Positions 38,450 through 45,725 of a stretch of DNA of 45,725 bases are shown here, in pieces. The stretch's first letter is position 1; each line of letters begins with the position of its first letter. The translations under genes were made by a program, and so were the position numbers. Below the pieces are notes generated by a model. The model ran no database searches. It saw nothing but the letters and a program-made list of their open reading frames with translations, and was not told where the DNA came from. The DNA is from Anaerolineales bacterium UBA5797. Lineage in GTDB: Bacteria; Chloroflexota; Anaerolineae; Anaerolineales; Villigracilaceae. Location: the NCBI GenBank assembly GCA_002418205.1, contig DIDP01000041.1:1-45725 (forward strand), in the 5' to 3' direction.

Positions 38450-40156
38450 TTACATGCCCTGCATGATCCAATTGGCGCTCACCCGGATATGACCTATCAG
38501 CGATTTGAATCCTGTTGTTCTACTGGAAGGATTTGATCGATTTCCAGTTCCGCCCGTCGGCCACTGTCCACCATTGCTGGAACTGCCGCCATTGCCGGTT
38601 GTATTCTCCAAAATGCCCAGCAGATGCAGGCGAATCGTCACGGTGAACTGGTGATCCCGGTCAACGGAAACTTTTTCCACAAGGGTTTCAATAATCTGGC
38701 GTTTCAACTCAACGACTCTTCGCTGTTCAGCGGGAGCTTCAGGCATGCGATGCAATGCCTGAATGCCCTCCTTCAAATCAGCAAGATATTGCTGAACCTT
38801 TCCCTCCCAATCAACCAGCAATTGAGCATCAACCGCATCCTGGATGGCATTCAGTTGCTTCTTTAGGTCCACCTCTCTTATGGACATATCCATCAAATGT
38901 TGATCCATGTCAGCCTCGGAGATAACCCCCTTCCTCGCCTGGGTGATCACCCATTGCCGGCCCACGACCAGGTTGTCCAATTCCTTCTCAATGAGTTCCT
39001 TGTCGTTCCCGCTTATCAGCGCATCCGTTTTCAACTCATCGACCAGAATCTTCGCCTGTTCCAGGAGAAGTTCGGGGTGATTGATGGCATTACAAACCTG
39101 CCGCCAGACATTTCGATCCGCCTCCGCATTTTTTACGTAACGCGGACAATCAGGGGATATAAGTTCGTCGTGCTTGCAAACACAGGTGTAATTGCCCCGA
39201 ATCCTGCCGACTTCCCATTCGCCATCCCATTGATCGCGGGATGATTTCGAGATGCGAATTCCCATCTTGTAACCGCATGGACAGTAAAGCAAACCCCGGA
39301 TCAGAAAATCAATTTTTGGAACCTGTTGCGCCGGATGGATATAACTCTCCCTCAACTCCATGAATTTTCGATAGGTATCCATATCCAGAATGGGGATAAG
39401 CTTCATTTGAAATTGTTCCCCTTCCCGACTCTGGGTTTTGACGCCCCTGGCATAGTCGCCGGCTCCGTGCAGAATTCCCTTAAGGCTGTTGAAAGACCAC
39501 GGGATTCGACGAATAGCCGTCGTATCCTTTTGAGGGGCATTTGCCGCGATCAAGCGTCTGCGCATCTCGCGCATCGAAACGCCGGCGATATACCAGGCAA
39601 ATATCTGCTGGACCCATTTCGCCTCCTCCGGAACCACTTCGATCTGTTCCCCCACACGGCGATAGCCATACCGATCCTGACCCGAATTCGCCTTGCCAGC
39701 CTTGAGACGCGCCTTCACCCCCATCGTCATGCGTTCCTTGATATTCTCCAGTTCCACCTGGGCGAGCCAGGCTTTCAAGGGAGCCGTTGCCGGATCAAAG
39801 GTTTCCAGCGCCAGCATGATGGTCAGGTTGTGCTGTTGGATCGTTTCAAGGATCAACAGCATTGCCCGCATGCCGCGATAAAGCCTGTCCTCCCGCCATG
39901 CGAGAATGACATCGAACTGATCGTCAGCGGCATCGCGAAGCATTGCCAGCATCGCAGGGCGGTCATAGCGTGTCCCAGAGGGTTCCACCCATTTGTTTTT
40001 GACACGATACCGTTCGATATCGCGATATACATTGACAACCACCAGCCCCTGTTGTGCGGCAAACTTCCGGCAATCCGATTCCTGTTCGGCAGGGCTGCAT
40101 TTTTCGCCCTGTTGTTCGGATGATGTGCGGACATAAATCACTGCTCTTTTACCCAT
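38450..40156 (-). CDS. Large serine recombinase 2
   Basis: This 568-residue paralogue has nucleophile Ser12 (IYVRTSSEQQGEK), AWREDRLYRGM, ERMTMGVKARLKAGK, GVSMREMRRRLIAANAPQKD, the zinc ribbon (LYCPCGYKMG ... SPDCPRY), a coiled coil and a Ser/Gly/Asn-rich C-terminal tail. The ATG with GGAG seven bases upstream is used; a TTG four codons earlier also exists. Tandem, diverged serine recombinases are known from SCC elements (CcrA/CcrB), where both are needed; the same may hold here. Confidence 0.93.
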   Translation of the reverse strand: MGKRAVIYVRTSSEQQGEKCSPAEQESDCRKFAAQQGLVVVNVYRDIERYRVKNKWVEPSGTRYDRPAMLAMLRDAADDQFDVILAWREDRLYRGMRAMLLILETIQQHNLTIMLALETFDPATAPLKAWLAQVELENIKERMTMGVKARLKAGKANSGQDRYGYRRVGEQIEVVPEEAKWVQQIFAWYIAGVSMREMRRRLIAANAPQKDTTAIRRIPWSFNSLKGILHGAGDYARGVKTQSREGEQFQMKLIPILDMDTYRKFMELRESYIHPAQQVPKIDFLIRGLLYCPCGYKMGIRISKSSRDQWDGEWEVGRIRGNYTCVCKHDELISPDCPRYVKNAEADRNVWRQVCNAINHPELLLEQAKILVDELKTDALISGNDKELIEKELDNLVVGRQWVITQARKGVISEADMDQHLMDMSIREVDLKKQLNAIQDAVDAQLLVDWEGKVQQYLADLKEGIQALHRMPEAPAEQRRVVELKRQIIETLVEKVSVDRDHQFTVTIRLHLLGILENTTGNGGSSSNGGQWPTGGTGNRSNPSSRTTGFKSLIGHIRVSANWIMQGM

Positions 40157-40246
40157 AGAAAACTCCAAAAAGTTTTGTTATTTGTTTTGTTTCGATACCT
40201 GAAGGGATCATGGCTGGCTGGATCCCTTTAGGTCATTCCTGAACTG

Positions 40247-40501
40247 CTATAGTTGCAACTTGACCAATGCCTCCCGGAAAAGCTGGTCGCCCAACACCTG
40301 GGCCTGCTCCTCCCGGGTCAACCCCAATCTGGCAGTGACATCAAAAAGAAGCAGCCCAACCGAGGCGGGAACATTGATCAGGCTGTCCCCTTCCGCAGCC
40401 TGCTCCCATTCCTGGCGCAGCACGGAGAGATTTGCGAGAGTTGACGCCCGGTCTGGCATGACCACCCGGGCGGCTTTACGAGTCAAAAATTGAACATCCA
40501 T
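40247..40501 (-). CDS. Small element protein of unknown function
   Basis: This 84-residue protein has AAGGAG upstream of its ATG. The sequence is mainly helical, with LGLTREEQAQVLGDQLFREALVKLQL at the end. There are no recognised domains. It lies upstream of the recombinase pair on the same strand, so a regulatory or directionality role is conceivable but unsupported. Confidence 0.6.
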   Translation of the reverse strand: MDVQFLTRKAARVVMPDRASTLANLSVLRQEWEQAAEGDSLINVPASVGLLLFDVTARLGLTREEQAQVLGDQLFREALVKLQL

Positions 40502-40539
40502 AGGTTGTCTCCTTGTTTGGGCGTTTCACTTCCCCCAGC

Positions 40540-40665
40540 CGGAAAGCAAAACGCCCCGATGGAATCCCACCAGGGCGTTTGCAGAGGCTATAATACGAAT
40601 AGCCCGCCTACCGCTGATATCGGTGGGTTGGGTCAGGGCGTGTATCGTGTTCCAGCACTTTACGC
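40540..40665 (-). other. Structured intergenic region upstream of the small recombinase-operon gene
   Basis: An AACGCCC/GGGCGTTT stem (with inner TGG/CCA) lies at about 40546-40580. A second G+C-rich foldable stretch at 40605-40645 (CCGCCTACCGC ... CGGTGGG) follows. Read on the minus strand these precede the 84-residue gene. It may be a terminator for the helix-turn-helix gene, or leader structure. Confidence 0.4.
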
Positions 40666-40743
40666 GCCCGTTATTCGGTGCAAATACATTTTACCAGTAA
40701 AATGTATTTTTAACAAGCAAACAACGGATCGTGTAAAAAGGAT

Positions 40744-40956
40744 TTATTTTTTGATCACTTTGGGACCATGCCGCCTATCGTCGGATTTTTCCGCAGTTTT
40801 CAGATAGGACAGCAGGGACTTTTTGCTGATTGCCCAGACCGGACCAAATTTATGGGCAACCACCTTCCCCGCTCGAACAATGATGCGCAGATATTCGGCA
40901 TGATAACCGCTTACTTTCGCCGCCTGTTGGATTGTCAGCCATTCGTCATCAGTCAT
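40744..40956 (-). CDS. Helix-turn-helix protein, excisionase-like
   Basis: This 70-residue protein has the MerR/excisionase-type winged helix pattern (EWLTIQQAAKVSGYHAEYLRIIVRAGKVVAHKFGPVWAI is its body, given here only by the landmarks LTIQQAAKVSG and FGPVWAISKKSLLSYL). It ends in a basic tail (KKHGPKVIKK-like). GGAG lies eight bases upstream. It is a likely recombination directionality factor or repressor of the element. Confidence 0.82.
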   Translation of the reverse strand: MTDDEWLTIQQAAKVSGYHAEYLRIIVRAGKVVAHKFGPVWAISKKSLLSYLKTAEKSDDRRHGPKVIKK

Positions 40957-41068
40957 TATTTGCGCTCCAACAGGGAATTATACCTGTCGTTCACAGCGAG
41001 GGATACGCCCAGTGTATTAAATTTTCAATTGAGACAAACCATGCAAAGCCTCCAATCATTATCATTCG

Positions 41069-41266
41069 CTATTCATCGCGACGTACAACAGCCTTCTTCT
41101 TTTTTCGTGGTTGATGAACCTGCTGATCCGGTTTTGGATCCAGCGGTTCCGTCTTTTCATCCGCAGCCTGCCGGCGCAATCGAACTTTTCGACCATACTC
41201 TGCGATTGCCCTGAACATCAGTCGCAGGGCAATGCGATCTGCATCCAATGGAGGAGTGTTTTCCAA
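41069..41266 (-). CDS. Small basic element protein
   Basis: This 65-residue protein starts with TTG six bases after a strong GGGAGGA site, which supports translation. The sequence is charged, ending in a Lys/Arg-rich tail (RKKKKAVVRRDE). No domain is recognised. It lies 112 bases upstream of the excisionase-like gene on the same strand. Confidence 0.55.
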   Translation of the reverse strand: MENTPPLDADRIALRLMFRAIAEYGRKVRLRRQAADEKTEPLDPKPDQQVHQPRKKKKAVVRRDE

Positions 41267-41545
41267 GATCAGTCCTCCCGCATATTTATTTTCATTTTCA
41301 TCATCACATTACTTCCTCTTCATTCAATGTTGTACTTCCCCACTGTTTTACAAGGCGAGAGTCAAGTTTGAGTTCAGTATGTTTGATAATTTGATTATGA
41401 AAATTCAGATCCACTGTCAAAATCAAATGCGATTAACCATCGGAGCATCTATTTCCTATAAATAATGTCCTATTTATCGAATTTCAAAAATGTAAGCAAT
41501 TTTTATCTTCTTTGTGAAATTTATCTCAGGTAGAATCCTCGCCCC

Positions 41546-42214
41546 ATGAAACTTTATTCCTTGATTCGAGCCAATAAATATGGTTCACCCAAAAAAATGA
41601 TCCTGATTGTCCTGCTCAAGATTGCCCTCATAGGTATTTTGCTGCATATCACCTGGTCTTATGACAACCTCGAAACCGGGCTGGGCACCGCAATGGCGCA
41701 AGTCGCCATCATGTATCATGTGGTCCTGCTGATGATATTGGTCACGGTTGGAGTTGGTCTCGGTCTTTGGATCGACCAGTTGATCCGTTTGAAGAAATCC
41801 ATCTTCCATCATCCGCAAAAAGGAAGCTGGACCGAGGCGTTCATGAATCTGTGGGGCTATGAATTGAAGGAAAAGGAAGTGGTGCAAATCCAAACCACTC
41901 CCCCTGAACCACAGATGATCGAACCCTTTGACCTCTTCAACATGCCGGCTCGACGCGGTCGCAAACCCACTTTTCCCCTGGAGCGCTGGCTCCCCATTGC
42001 CATGAAGTGGGAAAATCGCGACCCGATGCGCGATGCCTTCACGCTTGGGGAATTGATCGCCGAGCATCTGGGAACCAATTCAGACGGCTCCCCGATTGTC
42101 TCCGAACAAACCTACTACAGTGTCTGGCGGCAGCGCGCGATTGATGAAATCCGCCGCCGGGCAAAGGCGAAAAAGTCCGCCCGCATACAGGAGCGCGAAA
42201 AAGAAATCGCGTAA
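41546..42214 (+). CDS. Two-helix membrane protein with basic cytoplasmic tail
   Basis: This 222-residue protein has two membrane helices (about residues 18-40 and 52-77). The rest is cytoplasmic and ends in a strongly basic helix (RRRAKAKKSARIQEREKE). A PARRGRKPTFP segment near residue 135 resembles an AT-hook-type minor-groove contact, and FPLERWLPIAMKW follows. I do not recognise the family. It could anchor or signal element DNA at the membrane, which is speculation. Confidence 0.65.
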   Translation: MKLYSLIRANKYGSPKKMILIVLLKIALIGILLHITWSYDNLETGLGTAMAQVAIMYHVVLLMILVTVGVGLGLWIDQLIRLKKSIFHHPQKGSWTEAFMNLWGYELKEKEVVQIQTTPPEPQMIEPFDLFNMPARRGRKPTFPLERWLPIAMKWENRDPMRDAFTLGELIAEHLGTNSDGSPIVSEQTYYSVWRQRAIDEIRRRAKAKKSARIQEREKEIA

Positions 42215-42436
42215 GCAAGGCAACTGCAAGTTCAATTCAGGGAGGAAGCAAACTGGAACCCATACGTCAGGATATTTCCTGAAAAGCGTTTCCAATCATT
42301 TTGGATTCAAATTTTCCAAAACAATACAACCAGTCACATTGGCGATTCACGCCACTCAACCATTTAATTTTTGCATTTATGAATTTCCGTAGAATTCCCA
42401 TAAATCAAACTGGGTAATTCCTTGACTCACGCCTGA

Positions 42437-42472
42437 TAAAAGAGCCGTCACTGTACGGCTCTTTTATTTTTT
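42437..42472 (+). terminator. Terminator before the partition operon
   Basis: TAAAAGAGCCGT / ACGGCTCTTTTA (42437-42448 with 42455-42466) is followed by TTTTTT. Confidence 0.88.
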
Positions 42473-42487
42473 TCACACGAGGTGAAC

Positions 42488-42703
42488 ATGGCGAAAGTCA
42501 TCATCCATTTGCGGGATTACGAACTGACCGCGCTGAACGATCTGGCGCAGCGTGAGTACCGCGCTCCCAAGGCTCAGGCAGCCTTGATCATCCGCAGGGA
42601 ACTGCAAAAGCTGGGCATGATCCCGGTCGAAACACCCATTCCAACCCAATCCGACATCCACCCTGTGGATGAACCAAACCAGTTGGAAATGAAAGGAGGG
42701 TAA
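42488..42703 (+). CDS. Small ribbon-helix-helix-like protein
   Basis: This 71-residue protein has an N-terminal beta strand and helices (KVIIHLRDYELTALNDLA then APKAQAALIIRREL) in the pattern of ribbon-helix-helix DNA-binding proteins. The tail is Pro-rich. It is the first gene of a compact operon leading to ParA and the Rep-like protein. A DNA-binding repressor or partition accessory role is probable. Confidence 0.7.
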   Translation: MAKVIIHLRDYELTALNDLAQREYRAPKAQAALIIRRELQKLGMIPVETPIPTQSDIHPVDEPNQLEMKGG

Positions 42704-42706
42704 ATC

Positions 42707-42802
42707 ATGATTGCAGGAATTCTTTCCGGTGTGGCAACCTGCTTCGGCCCTATCGCAGTGGGGCTGATCATCGTTCTGCTGGTGATCGCGTTTCTCCGCT
42801 AA
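42707..42802 (+). CDS. 31-residue single-pass membrane peptide
   Basis: A tiny gene, too short to be found by length-based calls, is supported by a very strong AAAGGAGGG seven bases before its ATG and by its place between two operon genes. The product is one hydrophobic helix (VGLIIVLLVIAFLR at the end) after a short N-terminus with Cys and Gly-Pro. Confidence 0.6.
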   Translation: MIAGILSGVATCFGPIAVGLIIVLLVIAFLR

Positions 42803-42831
42803 TCCATAACCCATTCGAGGAAATCCATCTT

Positions 42832-43602
42832 ATGTCCACCAAAGTTATTTGCATTGCCAATCAAAAGGGCGGGGTCGGCAAAACCACCACCGCCGTTTCC
42901 CTTGCCCACGGTCTTTCCCAAAAGGGCCGGCGCGTTCTGCTGATCGATCTGGACCCACAGGGACAATCCGCCACCGCCCTGGGACGCAACCCCGAGCCCG
43001 GCGCGTTTTATCTGCTCACAATGGGAAGCACCCCCCAGGAGACCACCTTTGTGCAGTCGTGGGTGCGTTTTTCCGGACGGGAGGGATTGTATTTATTACC
43101 GGGTGACCAGCAGACAATGGCAGCCCAGACCGTGCTCAACGCGCAGGATAAACCCATCTCCGCCATCCGCCAATCGATCCAACGCTTCTTCAAGGATGGA
43201 CTTCATTACATCCTCTTCGATACGGCGCCCAGTGTGGGCGGTATCCAGGAACGTGCGGTCTGGGCCTCTGACCTGGTGATCGTGCCAACTGCCACCGAGT
43301 TCCTTTCTGCAGACGGCGTCTCGAAGGTGCTGCTCATGATGAGTGTGCTTCAGGAAAAGAAAAACTGGCGCGGAAATCTATTGGGCATCCTGCCGACCTT
43401 CTTCGACGAACAAACCCGCGAGAGCAAAGCCACAATGGAAACCCTAATGGAACGGTTTGATACGAGTGTCCTGCCGCCCATCCATCGCTCCACACTGCTC
43501 AGAGAATGCGCCGCCGAAGGCAAGACGATCTTTGAAATGGACGAACTATGTCGCGCCGCGAAGCAGTATCAGGCGCTGACCCAGCATGTGATGAAGTTCT
43601 AG
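42832..43602 (+). CDS. parA: ParA/Soj-family partition ATPase
   Basis: This 256-residue deviant Walker ATPase has KGGVGKTT (residues 11-18), LIDLDPQGQS, LFDTAPSVG and the PTATEFLSADGV switch. It segregates the element when it replicates as a circle, or helps its maintenance. No ParB of the usual type follows; the next gene is a small duplicated-domain protein, translated from a ribosome binding site that overlaps the parA stop. Confidence 0.94.
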   Translation: MSTKVICIANQKGGVGKTTTAVSLAHGLSQKGRRVLLIDLDPQGQSATALGRNPEPGAFYLLTMGSTPQETTFVQSWVRFSGREGLYLLPGDQQTMAAQTVLNAQDKPISAIRQSIQRFFKDGLHYILFDTAPSVGGIQERAVWASDLVIVPTATEFLSADGVSKVLLMMSVLQEKKNWRGNLLGILPTFFDEQTRESKATMETLMERFDTSVLPPIHRSTLLRECAAEGKTIFEMDELCRAAKQYQALTQHVMKF

Positions 43603-43610
43603 GAGTGGAT

Positions 43611-44213
43611 ATGACCGGAAGACGCGACCCCTTTGACAAGACCGAAACACCCAACCCCGTTCAACCACCCAGCCTCTATGACTCGCTGCGTGTGGCAGCG
43701 CCGCGCAAGCGCAACCGTCAGTGGGAAAAACAGCAACAGAGCCGCAAGGTGGTCTATCGCGGCATCGATCCCAAACTGGCATTGAAAGTCAAGGCAATAG
43801 CCGACGACCTGCTGGTTCCCTCAGGTGAGGTGGCGTGTGTGGTGCTCGACTACGCCCTGCGTTCCTATGAACGCGGGGATTTCGATCTCCATCCCCGACC
43901 CAATCCGGAACGCATGCGCATGACTCTCTTCCCACGAAGCGACTCCTCACATTCGTTCAACAGACCTCAACGTACTGCCAAACATAAACGACCGGAGGCC
44001 TTGTGGAAGGTCATCACCACCTGGCGCGGCTTCCCGCCCGAACTCAAACAGGAACTGGCGGCGCTGGCCTCCGAGGATGGCTTGCATGTACCCATCGGGG
44101 AATTGATCACAGCCCTGCTGCGCTTTGGTCTGAAAGCCTATGAAACAGGATTGTTGAGGCTGGAACCCAAACCGAAATCCACCACATTCACTTTAGCGCA
44201 CAAAGGCAAATGA
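43611..44213 (+). CDS. Probable partition partner with an internal domain duplication
   Basis: This 200-residue protein starts at the ATG with AGGAG five bases upstream, within the parA stop region. It contains two related blocks of about 65 residues: the first has YRGIDPKLALKVKAIADDLL ... PSGEVACVVLDYALRSYERG, the second WRGFPPELKQELAALASEDG ... PIGELITALLRFGLKAYETG, each ending with a similar RPxP/KPxP-T-x-T segment. A ribbon-helix-helix-like or related DNA-binding fold is suspected. By place it would be the ParB-equivalent DNA binder. Confidence 0.75.
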   Translation: MTGRRDPFDKTETPNPVQPPSLYDSLRVAAPRKRNRQWEKQQQSRKVVYRGIDPKLALKVKAIADDLLVPSGEVACVVLDYALRSYERGDFDLHPRPNPERMRMTLFPRSDSSHSFNRPQRTAKHKRPEALWKVITTWRGFPPELKQELAALASEDGLHVPIGELITALLRFGLKAYETGLLRLEPKPKSTTFTLAHKGK

Positions 44214-44425
44214 TGAAGTTCCACCAAAAAAAACTTTTTCAATGGAATGAGATGAGGGACGCAGGCGGCATGGACAACGTGCCGCCTGCATCCTGTCCAC
44301 GCGCCGCCCACACATCCGCCTGCACTGCCGCCTACGTCGAACGCTCAGGAAGGGCTGAGGCGAAAGAAATCCACCATGAACGGTCTGGGAGACCCAGGCT
44401 TGTTTTACGGGGATGTTCGGCATGA
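44210..44425 (+). CDS. Small coupled ORF between partition and Rep genes
   Basis: This 71-residue reading frame overlaps the previous stop by four bases (ATGA) and the next start by four bases (ATGA), which suggests translational coupling. The predicted peptide (Cys-, Ala- and Arg-rich) looks unlike a typical folded protein, so it may be a coupling leader rather than a functional product. Confidence 0.4.
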   Translation: MMKFHQKKLFQWNEMRDAGGMDNVPPASCPRAAHTSACTAAYVERSGRAEAKEIHHERSGRPRLVLRGCSA

Positions 44426-45725
44426 GCGATCTTCAACAAGCCTGGAGTTCCGTGCTGGCTCAATTGCAGTTGGACATGCCGCGCGCCTCGTATGAAACCT
44501 GGGTGCTCGGCACGCAAGCCCTGGAATTAAAAGACGATGTGCTGCTTGTTTCCACACGCAATGCCTATGCCCGTGACTGGTTGGAGTCGCGTCTGACCAG
44601 CACAGTCCAACGATTGCTGGTTGGGATTTTGAATCGTTCCGTCTCTGTGAAGTTCGTTGTTGGCGATGAGTCACAGGAAGAGATGGAGATGGAAACCGAA
44701 GCGGATGAGATGGAAGAATCGGAATTAAACATCGAGCCTGTGCAGTGGCTGGATTACGACCGCATCGTCCAGCCGCACAAGCAGGTCGTGGTGAAAGGCT
44801 ATCTGCGAAGACTGGGGATGGAGATCGGACCGAAGGCGGTCTGGTTGTATGTTGGTTTCCATCAAGCGGCATGGCGGGTGCAGGATCAGAATGGTCCATC
44901 TGGAAAGCCGCTATACAGCCGTGAGGTGATGCGTTTCAGCGCCATGAGCAACGGTGCCTTCTGGCGATTGTTGAAACACGCCGGCATTCAAGCACACCTG
45001 ACCGGACTCGTGCAACGGGTCGATTCACAGGATGCGCGCCGCTTCCGGCGTGGACGGGACGGACGCCCGCATCGCGCACCGATCCGTTACCAGGTCTGCA
45101 TGACCCCGCGCCTGACACGCGCTGACGCCACGGCGGTGCATCTGCGATTGAAAGCCTTGATCGAAAAACACAGTTCCACCACCAGCGCCTTACAGGAAAT
45201 GCTGGCGGTCGAAGATGTCATGGAACTTCTTGATCCGATGGATGAGAAGTTATCCCATCCCCCATTGAGCACGGTAATGGATATGGTGAAGCTGGAAACA
45301 GGTCAAACCTTTTCACCAGAAATCGAGCGTCTGGCGCAGGAACTGCATCGCAGGATCATCAATTGCCTGGGTGACATCCACATCCCGCACTACTTCATCA
45401 CGCAGACCATCCACCACTACAACCTGACGCCCGCGCAAGCCTGGCTGATCACGGTCGCACGCGATATGGCATTCATCAATACCCGCACCGGGGAGCGCCG
45501 GGATACGGTGACCTACAAGCGCGGATATCAGGAGATGGCGGAGTTGATCGGTTCCAACCGCTACAAGACTGTACAAGCCTGGCTCCATCTGCAATGGGCT
45601 TCGCAACAACGCGGGGGCAACCTCTCGCGCTTTCTGCAGGAAATCGAACTACCTGATTCAAAGACCTATGCCGACTTGCGCGTGGAGTCCATGCCGCGTG
45701 CTTTTCGGGTATTGCTGGACGAACC
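44422..45725 (+). CDS. DnaA-domain-I / replication-initiator-like chimera (3' end beyond window)
   Basis: The frame is open from the ATG to the window end (434 codons). Residues 1-82 are a DnaA domain I; by hand alignment about 46 of 78 positions are identical to the host DnaA, with the identical run RNAYARDWLESRL. An acidic linker (EEMEMETEADEMEESE) follows. Then comes an unrelated region with helix-turn-helix-like segments (MSNGAFWRLLKHAGIQAHL; YQEMAELIGSNRYKTVQAWL). No AAA+ Walker motifs and no DnaA domain IV are present. It is probably a Rep protein of the element, using the DnaA domain I to recruit host helicase. A start at 44413 is also possible. Confidence 0.85.
   Translation, partial: MSDLQQAWSSVLAQLQLDMPRASYETWVLGTQALELKDDVLLVSTRNAYARDWLESRLTSTVQRLLVGILNRSVSVKFVVGDESQEEMEMETEADEMEESELNIEPVQWLDYDRIVQPHKQVVVKGYLRRLGMEIGPKAVWLYVGFHQAAWRVQDQNGPSGKPLYSREVMRFSAMSNGAFWRLLKHAGIQAHLTGLVQRVDSQDARRFRRGRDGRPHRAPIRYQVCMTPRLTRADATAVHLRLKALIEKHSSTTSALQEMLAVEDVMELLDPMDEKLSHPPLSTVMDMVKLETGQTFSPEIERLAQELHRRIINCLGDIHIPHYFITQTIHHYNLTPAQAWLITVARDMAFINTRTGERRDTVTYKRGYQEMAELIGSNRYKTVQAWLHLQWASQQRGGNLSRFLQEIELPDSKTYADLRVESMPRAFRVLLDE

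Noticed and set aside
38450..40156. Idea that the two recombinases are one gene duplicated in sequencing or assembly
   Set aside because: The two proteins differ at many positions throughout and have different C-terminal tails, so they are true paralogues.

Overview
The window looks like a chromosome segment of a filamentous or sediment-type Chloroflexota (Anaerolineae-like) bacterium. This is inferred from gene content only: an archaeal-type HMG-CoA synthase and thiolase, a class II HMG-CoA reductase, a short EF-Ts, a glucosylglycerate operon and abundant palindromic dispersed repeats. No 16S or other phylogenetic marker search was possible.

Layout. 1-2700: end of a polysaccharide deacetylase, a lipoprotein, an FmdB zinc ribbon, two tandem paralogous membrane proteins and a DoxX protein. 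2788-10363 (mostly minus): tRNA-Asn, then the housekeeping block glpX, cdsA, uppS, frr, pyrH, tsf, rpsB and dnaA. 10839-18362: an orphan GAF histidine kinase, then the upper mevalonate genes (HMG-CoA reductase, HMG-CoA synthase, thiolase homologue). Both gaps of that gene set have been invaded, one by low-GC cargo between degenerate direct repeats, the other by a GIY-YIG nuclease wrapped in inverted repeats. 18382-21251: an ECF sigma / membrane anti-sigma candidate pair and a DUF4097 protein; sigma and target share an almost identical ECF-type promoter. 21270-27952: a glucosylglycerate (compatible solute) locus with two glycosyltransferases, a USP-GpgS fusion, a GpgP-like phosphatase and a divergent GH13_18 phosphorylase. 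28138-29575: truncated haemoglobin next to a PAS-nucleotide cyclase. 29595-36162 (minus): surface polysaccharide genes (heparinase-like, WecA/MraY-like, SDR epimerase, glycosyltransferase), interrupted by a RelE/Xre toxin-antitoxin module and several palindromic repeats. 36450: a DUF35 Zn-ribbon/OB protein, whose 3' end is the junction with an integrative element.

36808 to the window end: an integrative element carrying two tandem large serine recombinases, small DNA-binding proteins, ParA, a duplicated-domain partner and a large replication-type protein. The N-terminus of that last protein is almost a copy of the host DnaA domain I. The right end of the element lies outside the window.

The most unusual observations are five. 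(1) The DnaA-domain-I chimera in the integrative element. (2) Three unrelated palindromic repeats are inserted in frame within one heparinase-like gene, resembling Rickettsia palindromic elements. (3) A GIY-YIG gene takes its stop codon from, and is flanked by, inverted copies of a dispersed repeat; another copy of that repeat is nested inside a second repeat family. (4) The thiolase homologue beside the HMG-CoA synthase lacks both catalytic residues. (5) The ECF regulon can be read directly from matching promoters.
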